A DNA stretch of 9,483 nt from assembly GCA_964390795.1 (NCBI GenBank), contig CAYMLQ010000228.1, positions 1-9,483 of the forward strand, in the 5' to 3' direction. Source of the DNA: CAYMLQ01 sp964390795. GTDB taxonomy: Bacteria > Verrucomicrobiota > Kiritimatiellia > RFP12 > UBA1067. Shown piece by piece: positions 4,548-9,483 of the stretch. The position numbers and the translations under genes are program-made. How positions within the stretch are numbered: the stretch's first letter is position 1; the number at the start of each line of letters is the position of its first letter. The notes under the pieces were generated by a model. It ran no database searches and was not told the DNA's origin. It saw only the letters and a program-made list of their open reading frames with translations.

Positions 4548-7500
4548 ATGAAAAGACACACCCTGCTCCTCGTGAGCGCGCTCGCTTTGACATCCCATCT
4601 GGCCGCCGCCGACCTGTCTGTCGGAAATAGTCGGCTAAGGGTCCGATATGACGAGCAAACGCGCAGCCTCCTCCTCTCCGACCGCGCCTCCGGCAAGGTT
4701 TTCGCCACCGCCGATGAGTTCGCGTCCGAGGGGATCACCGTCACAGTCGCCCCGTTCGAGTGGCGCACCTTCAAAGGCGACGCGCTCATGCTGACCGACG
4801 CCCGCGGCGGCCGCGATATCGTGCTTGTCGATGCCGATTCCCCGTTTGTTATTATCCAGAAGGTTATTAAGAGCGGCGGCACCCAGACCATCACCAACCG
4901 CGTCACGTACCCGGCCCTTACGCTCGATCTCGGCGCTCCGGCATCGTCGCTGAACACGCTCGGCACCGGCGGCCTGCTCAAGCCGGACAAGAACCCCGGC
5001 AGCTACATGTGGGCCGCCGTCGCAGACCCCGCCACCCGCCGCGGCGTGGTCGCGGGCTGGATCACCACCGACCGCGGCAGCGGCATCGTGCGCCTGGACG
5101 TCTCCAACGAGGTGGTCCGGCTGCTGCCGCACGTGGATTACGGCCGCCTGCCGCTCGCACCCGGCCAAACGCTCGGTCTCGAAACCTTTGTCATCGGCCG
5201 CTTCGACGACGCCCGCCTCGGACTCGAAGCCTATGCCGACGCCATCGCCAAGGTCTATGACATCCACCTGCCGCCCATGCCGACCGTCCACTGTACCTGG
5301 TACGTGGACGGCGCGTCGCGCGAGAACGTCATGACCGGCCGCACCGACTATGCCGCGAGCGTCCTCAAGCCCTTCGGCCTCGGCGTCATGCAGATCGACG
5401 ACGGCTGGCAGCTCGGCCACTCCAAGAACGGACCCAAAAAGGTCTTCATCGGCCATAACCCCGAGGGCCCCTACCCCTCCGGCATGAAGCCCATGGCCGT
5501 CGCGATCCGCAAGGCCGGCATGACCGCGGGCCTCTGGCTCATCCCGTTCGCCGGCTCCAGCGACGACCCCTGGTTCGCCGACAAGATGGACTGGTTCGCC
5601 AAGAAGCCGGACGGTAAGCCCTATGACACCCGCTGGGGAGGCACCTGCTTTGACCTCACCCGCCAGGACACCCAAGCCTACCTGAAGGACGTGATCCGGA
5701 AAATGACCCGCGACTGGGGCTACACCTACCTCAAGATGGACGGACTCTACACCGGCTCGTCGGTGAACCTCAACTACGTGTGCGACACCTTCCGCGAGGA
5801 CGAGATCGGACAGGCCGTGCTCTCCGACCCCGCCACCACCCAGATCGAGATGATGCGCAACAGCCTGAAACTCGTGCGCGAGACCGCCGGCACGAACGTC
5901 TTCCTGCTCGGCTGCTGCGCCCAGCAGAACATGCGCAGCGCGGGCGCGGCCTTCGGCCTCATCGACGCCATGCGCATCGGCCCCGACAACGGCGCGAACT
6001 GGGCCAGCCTGCTGCGCGGGCCGGAGTTCGGCGCGTGGCAGTACTTCCTTCACCGCCGCGTCTGGTACAACGATCCCGACCCGCTCTATGTCCGAGCCTC
6101 CCTGCCGCTCGAACACGCGCAGGTCATCTGCTCCTGGGTCACGCTCAGCGGCCAGATGAACAGCAGCAGCGAGGACTATGCCCGGCTGCCGCCCGACCGC
6201 CTCGACCTGCTCAAGCGCACCATGCCCTCGCACAGCGCCACGGCGCGCCCCGTGGACCTCTTCGAGAACCGAATCCCCGGCCTCTGGCTGGTCACCGACG
6301 CAGCCACATCCGACCACCCGCGCCGCGATGTGCTCGGCCTCTTCAACTGGGACAGCAAGGAGAAGAGCTTTGACGAAGCCCTCGCCAAGGTCGGCCTCCC
6401 CGGCGACTGCGAGCAGATCGCCTTCGACTTCTGGGCCAATGCCCTGACCCCGCCCTTCAAAGGCCGCCTGACGCAAACCCTGCGCCCGCAGTCCTGCGCC
6501 GTGCTCGCCGTGCGTCCCGTGCTCGACCGCCCCCAGCTCATCTCCACCTCGCGCCACATCACGCAGGGCATGGTCGATGTGAGGCAGGAGCGCTGGGACG
6601 CCAAAACCCGCACCCTCTCCGGCGTCAGCGAAACCGTCGCCAATGACCCCTACGAGCTGCGCGTGCTCACCTACACGGGCGCGGGCGCTCCCGTCGGCGC
6701 GGTCGCGTCAGCCGCCATCACAGGCCCGAACGGCTATGAGCTGACCATCACGCCGGGCGATGGACTCGTGGCCAGGCCTGAGGACGCCTACTCGAACGCC
6801 AACACGCCGGACGCGCCCCTGACGAGGCTCTCCGAGCCCAAGACCGAGGAAGGGCTCGTGCGCGTCGCCTTCACCAGCGCAAGCGGCGGACCGTTCGCCT
6901 GGAAGGTCACGTTTTCCGACAAACCCGCGCCCGTCCTTGTTCCCGCCGCCTCGGCGCTCAAGGCCGAGATGCCTGACGTCTATGGCCCAGTCATGCTCAC
7001 CTGGAGCAGCAATGCCCGCGCCTGCGAGATCCGCCGCGACGGCCAGGTCGTCGCTCCCGCCGCGCTCGGCGGCGCCTGGCGCGACGCCCGCGTCAGTTCC
7101 GAGGCGACCTACCGCTACGAGGTCATCCCCTACACCCTTGCCGGCGCGCGCGGCGCGCCGCAGGCCACGGCCTTCACCGTGCCCAAGGTTCCGCAGCTCA
7201 GCGCGGTTCCGCCCAGACCCGACGTCACGCTCGACACGCTCAAGCCCCTAAAAACCGCCACGGGCTACGGCTCCTTTAAAGTCGGTGCCTCCCTCAACGG
7301 CCCGCTGCGCTTGGGCAAAGAGACCTTCGCCTCGGGCGTCTGCATCCATGCGGACGGCTACGCGGTGTATGCGCGCGACCCGTCGTGGCGGCGTTTCGTC
7401 GCCGTCGTGGGCATCGACGAAAGCCAGCGCCCGCAGAACCAGTCCAGCGTCATCTTCAGCGTCGCGGCCGAGGCGGCAGACGGCCGCCGCGTACTGGCCA

Positions 7501-7655
7501 CCTCGCCCGCGCTGCGCTTCGGCCAGCGCGAGCGCTGGCACTTTGACGTCGAACTCCCCAAGGACGCCGAGCGCGTCGTCCTGCTCTCCGAGTCCGCCGG
7601 CGACGGCAACAAGAGCGACCACGGCGACTGGTGCGACGCGGGCTTTATCAAATGA
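4548..7655 (+). CDS. Exported clan GH-D glycosidase (GH36-like) with FnIII-like and NPCBM domains
   Basis: 1035 residues. A signal peptide spans about 1-21 (MKRHTLLLVSALALTSHLAA), so it acts outside the cytoplasm. A beta-rich N-terminal region (about 22-240) leads into a (beta/alpha)8 barrel (about 245-560) with GVMQIDDGWQLG (279-290), YLKMD398 and MRIGPD480. These match the aspartate nucleophile and the aspartate acid/base of retaining GH36/GH27 enzymes such as alpha-galactosidase, alpha-N-acetylgalactosaminidase and beta-L-arabinopyranosidase. A C-terminal beta domain (about 565-660) follows, then a linker region, an FnIII-like module (about 797-880) and an NPCBM domain (about 895-1035: ASGVCIHADGY, FVAVVGIDES, AGDGNKSDHGDWCDAGF). 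NPCBM modules bind galactose-containing glycans in related enzymes. The start is fixed by AAAGGAG 7 nt upstream. Divergent from the sugar operon and convergent with the radical SAM gene, 4 nt apart. Clan and mechanism firm; exact linkage unknown. Confidence 0.85.
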   Translation: MKRHTLLLVSALALTSHLAAADLSVGNSRLRVRYDEQTRSLLLSDRASGKVFATADEFASEGITVTVAPFEWRTFKGDALMLTDARGGRDIVLVDADSPFVIIQKVIKSGGTQTITNRVTYPALTLDLGAPASSLNTLGTGGLLKPDKNPGSYMWAAVADPATRRGVVAGWITTDRGSGIVRLDVSNEVVRLLPHVDYGRLPLAPGQTLGLETFVIGRFDDARLGLEAYADAIAKVYDIHLPPMPTVHCTWYVDGASRENVMTGRTDYAASVLKPFGLGVMQIDDGWQLGHSKNGPKKVFIGHNPEGPYPSGMKPMAVAIRKAGMTAGLWLIPFAGSSDDPWFADKMDWFAKKPDGKPYDTRWGGTCFDLTRQDTQAYLKDVIRKMTRDWGYTYLKMDGLYTGSSVNLNYVCDTFREDEIGQAVLSDPATTQIEMMRNSLKLVRETAGTNVFLLGCCAQQNMRSAGAAFGLIDAMRIGPDNGANWASLLRGPEFGAWQYFLHRRVWYNDPDPLYVRASLPLEHAQVICSWVTLSGQMNSSSEDYARLPPDRLDLLKRTMPSHSATARPVDLFENRIPGLWLVTDAATSDHPRRDVLGLFNWDSKEKSFDEALAKVGLPGDCEQIAFDFWANALTPPFKGRLTQTLRPQSCAVLAVRPVLDRPQLISTSRHITQGMVDVRQERWDAKTRTLSGVSETVANDPYELRVLTYTGAGAPVGAVASAAITGPNGYELTITPGDGLVARPEDAYSNANTPDAPLTRLSEPKTEEGLVRVAFTSASGGPFAWKVTFSDKPAPVLVPAASALKAEMPDVYGPVMLTWSSNARACEIRRDGQVVAPAALGGAWRDARVSSEATYRYEVIPYTLAGARGAPQATAFTVPKVPQLSAVPPRPDVTLDTLKPLKTATGYGSFKVGASLNGPLRLGKETFASGVCIHADGYAVYARDPSWRRFVAVVGIDESQRPQNQSSVIFSVAAEAADGRRVLATSPALRFGQRERWHFDVELPKDAERVVLLSESAGDGNKSDHGDWCDAGFIK

Positions 7656-7659
7656 CCGT

Positions 7660-9162
7660 TCAGCCGCGTTCCTGCGAGGTCAGATTGTAGACGTGGTTGC
7701 GCACGCGGCGCAGGGCCCGCCAGCCGTAGCGGAAAAGAAACTCCCAGTCTCGTCCTCGTCCTGAGGCGAGGAAGCGGAGCTGGCGGGCAAGGAAGCGGGG
7801 GTCCGTCGCCACGCCATAGATGTCGCGGATCGCCTGATAGTACGCCTCGTGCGGGATCGGCGTCTTGACGATGAGCCGGCTCATGTCGAAATCGTTGTAG
7901 TCGTCGGTCAGCAGCACGTCCTTGGCAATGCACTCCTTGTGGTAAGGCGTGAAGTCGAGCGGCGTGCAGATCGTCACCTGGAGCGTCCGGGCCAGCCCCT
8001 TAAACATCAGTTCCCGGACCGTGCTGACGGTCGCGCCCAACTGCTCGGCCGTTTGCCAGTAGTATCCCACCATGATCGTGAGGTGCGGATGGAGCCCGTA
8101 CTTGGTGAAGATCTCTAGGTTCTGTCGGGCCTGATGCGGCAGATAGCCTTTGTTCAGGCGCGTCAGCGTTTCCGCGTCCGCAGCCTCCAGCCCCACCAGC
8201 ACGAAGCGGAAGTTGGCCTTGGCCAACAGGGCGACGGTCTCTTCGTCGAGGTAACCGAAGCGCGTGTTGAAGCCGAAGTAGCAGCCGCGCTTGTGAAGGC
8301 CGCGGGCGATGATCCCCCGCGCGAAGGCCCGCGCCTGCTCCCCGCGGTACCACACGCCGGAGTCGTCGAAAATCTCCCGCACACCGTAGTCCTCGATGAG
8401 CCTCTGGTATTCGTCCAGGCTCTTTTCGACCGAGCGGATCGAGAACGTGAGATCGGGTCCGTTGTAGCGGCAGAAGGTACACTTGCCGAAGGTGCAGTCG
8501 CGGATCACGCTGGTGGCGTATGTGCCCGGCGTGCGCAGGTAGTTGCCGTTTTCGTAGGCGTAACGCTTCCACTCAACCAGGTCGCGGTCGACGTCCGGGG
8601 AGAGGTTCAGATCTTCTACCCGCTTGAAGGTCCCCGTCGTGCGGGTCCTTTTCTCGTCGACGCGGATGACGAGCCCTTCGATATCGCAGGTTGTGCGCCA
8701 GTCCTCGTGCTCGGCCATGTAGGGAACCAGCTTCTTGAGCACGAAATCGACATGGTTGCTCTGCAGGATGACGTCCACCTCGCACGCGGCCAGCGTCTCG
8801 TCCGGCTTGCGCATGGAATGATAGCCTGTCATAACCACGAGCGTCTTGGGCAGATCGCCCTTGAGCCGTTTGACGAGCGACCAGTAAAATTTCATCACAG
8901 GCGTGGTGCTCTCGAACACCACGACGTCCGGACGCCACGCCAGAAGCCCCGCGTACCACTCGTCGAAGCTCTTCTGCTGCGCGTTGCCGTCATCCCAGCG
9001 CACCTCGCAGCCGATGTCGCGCAGCCACGTCGCCGCTTGGGCATGCACGACCGGCAACAGATAGGTGGGGCTCTTGAAATACTGCACGTTGCGGTTCTGC
9101 GAGACCATGGCGACTTGGCCGCGGTCGTTCACAATGGGCGGATAGGAGATCGCTACTTTCAT
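7660..9162 (-). CDS. Radical SAM protein with N-terminal B12-binding-type domain
   Basis: 500 residues. Residues 1-150 look like the Rossmann-like cobalamin-binding domain of B12 radical SAM enzymes (MKVAISYPPI start, DVVVFESTTP at 79-88, TGYHSMRKPDETLA at 112-125), without a DxHxxG motif, which many members lack. The radical SAM barrel follows, with cluster cysteines C223, C228 and C231 in RDCTFGKCTFCRYNG. The spacing is Cx4Cx2C, one longer than the usual Cx3Cx2C; the codons (TGC, TGT, TGC) are clear. Further marks are EIFDDSGVW (263-271) and VGLEAADAETLTRLNKG (323-339), the SAM-handling glutamate region. A family-specific C-terminus (about 400-500) ends basic and aromatic. Such enzymes methylate or rearrange unactivated carbons; no substrate can be named. 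Start ATG 9162 has GAGGTG 8 nt upstream. The FNR-like gene ends 16 nt upstream on the same strand. Confidence 0.8.
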   Translation of the reverse strand: MKVAISYPPIVNDRGQVAMVSQNRNVQYFKSPTYLLPVVHAQAATWLRDIGCEVRWDDGNAQQKSFDEWYAGLLAWRPDVVVFESTTPVMKFYWSLVKRLKGDLPKTLVVMTGYHSMRKPDETLAACEVDVILQSNHVDFVLKKLVPYMAEHEDWRTTCDIEGLVIRVDEKRTRTTGTFKRVEDLNLSPDVDRDLVEWKRYAYENGNYLRTPGTYATSVIRDCTFGKCTFCRYNGPDLTFSIRSVEKSLDEYQRLIEDYGVREIFDDSGVWYRGEQARAFARGIIARGLHKRGCYFGFNTRFGYLDEETVALLAKANFRFVLVGLEAADAETLTRLNKGYLPHQARQNLEIFTKYGLHPHLTIMVGYYWQTAEQLGATVSTVRELMFKGLARTLQVTICTPLDFTPYHKECIAKDVLLTDDYNDFDMSRLIVKTPIPHEAYYQAIRDIYGVATDPRFLARQLRFLASGRGRDWEFLFRYGWRALRRVRNHVYNLTSQERG

Positions 9163-9178
9163 CGCCTCGTCACCTCGC

Positions 9179-9483
9179 TTAGAAAAACGTTTCAGTCAGC
9201 AGATTGTCGCTGGGAACGCCTTGGTCGCGCAGCAGGTCGTACACGCTGGCGACCATGCCGCTGTGGCCGCAGATGTAGCAGAGTCGGTCCGGCTCAACGG
9301 GATTCGCGCGAAGATAATCCGTGACCCGTCCTTTGAAATCGCCCCCCTCCTCGCGGCTGACGCAGGCGACATAGCGCTCCCGGTGATAGTCGGACAGATC
9401 GTAGCGGTCCTCAACCCGGGCGACACCGTGGATCAGCCGGTAGTCGAGTCCCGGAAAATGCCTGATAAAACAGTGGAACGGCG
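9179..9483 (-). CDS. C-terminal part of a ferredoxin-NADP reductase-like flavoprotein (5' end outside window)
   Basis: About 100 codons remain, entering at the right edge and stopping with TAA at 9179. The protein reads PFHCFIRHFPGLDYRLIHGV, then a segment with RYDLSDYHRERYVACVSREEG, then DRLCYICGHSGMVASVYDLL and a terminal LLTETFF. This is the NAD(P)-binding half of the ferredoxin/flavodoxin-NADP reductase family: LIHGV, the SREE stretch, the CGHSGM pyridine-nucleotide loop, and a C-terminal aromatic pair where the family places a residue stacked on the flavin. Such enzymes pass electrons between NADPH and ferredoxin or flavodoxin. The 16-nt gap to the radical SAM gene suggests co-transcription, and the enzyme could supply reducing power for that cluster. 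The FAD-binding N-terminal domain is not visible. Confidence 0.75.
   Translation of the reverse strand, partial: PFHCFIRHFPGLDYRLIHGVARVEDRYDLSDYHRERYVACVSREEGGDFKGRVTDYLRANPVEPDRLCYICGHSGMVASVYDLLRDQGVPSDNLLTETFF

Noticed and set aside
4635..6557. 640-codon open frame on the minus strand inside the glycosidase gene
   Set aside because: It is an antisense shadow of high-GC coding DNA: its product is rich in G, A, E, V, H and R with no recognisable fold, while the plus strand has catalytic motifs, a signal peptide and a good ribosome binding site.
8134..9324. 396-codon plus-strand open frame opposite the radical SAM gene
   Set aside because: It runs across the radical SAM gene start and into the FNR-like gene, both supported by conserved motifs; its own product looks like shadow translation.

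Overview
The window is high-GC bacterial chromosome. Dense genes, signal peptide and lipobox exports, a clan GH-D glycosidase with a C-terminal NPCBM domain, and intergenic palindromes built on a GGGGACA/TGTCCCC core suggest a polysaccharide-degrading member of the Planctomycetota-Verrucomicrobiota-Lentisphaerota-Kiritimatiellota group. This taxonomic guess is an inference and weak; no rRNA or tRNA gene is present to test it.

Layout. (1) 1-290 has no gene. It holds a hairpin at the left edge, an operator-like dyad at 100-137, and a rho-independent terminator at 227-268 that closes the operon to its right. (2) 291-4104 is a five-gene operon read on the minus strand. In order of transcription it encodes a cupin of the YdaE D-lyxose/D-mannose isomerase family with a lipoprotein signal, a small VOC/glyoxalase-fold protein, DhaK, DhaL and an LsrF-type class I aldolase/thiolase. 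There is no DhaM, PTS protein, LsrK, LsrG or Lsr transporter in view. Three spacers carry short-period repeats (TTAGGAN heptads or TCGA every 9 nt) and the fourth carries a GC-rich hairpin. (3) 4105-4547 is a divergent intergenic region with a candidate promoter for each side and a nested ~270-bp palindromic element. (4) 4548-7655 (+) encodes an exported 1035-residue glycosidase of the GH36/GH27 clan. (5) 7660-9162 (-) encodes a B12-binding-type radical SAM protein with Cx4Cx2C cluster spacing. It is preceded 16 nt upstream by the C-terminal part of a ferredoxin-NADP reductase-like flavoprotein that runs off the right edge.

How the genes may work together. The five-gene operon reads as aldose to ketose (cupin isomerase), ketose to ketose phosphate (ATP-dependent DhaKL), then C-C cleavage to dihydroxyacetone phosphate plus a small aldehyde or acyl product (LsrF homologue). 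The VOC protein would be an auxiliary isomerase, mutarotase or aldehyde/methylglyoxal-handling enzyme. This combination is unlike the textbook dha and lsr operons and is the best candidate here for an undescribed pathway; the substrate cannot be fixed from sequence. The divergent glycosidase may release the sugar. The FNR-radical SAM pair looks like a separate two-gene unit in which the flavoprotein could reduce the radical SAM cluster through a carrier protein.
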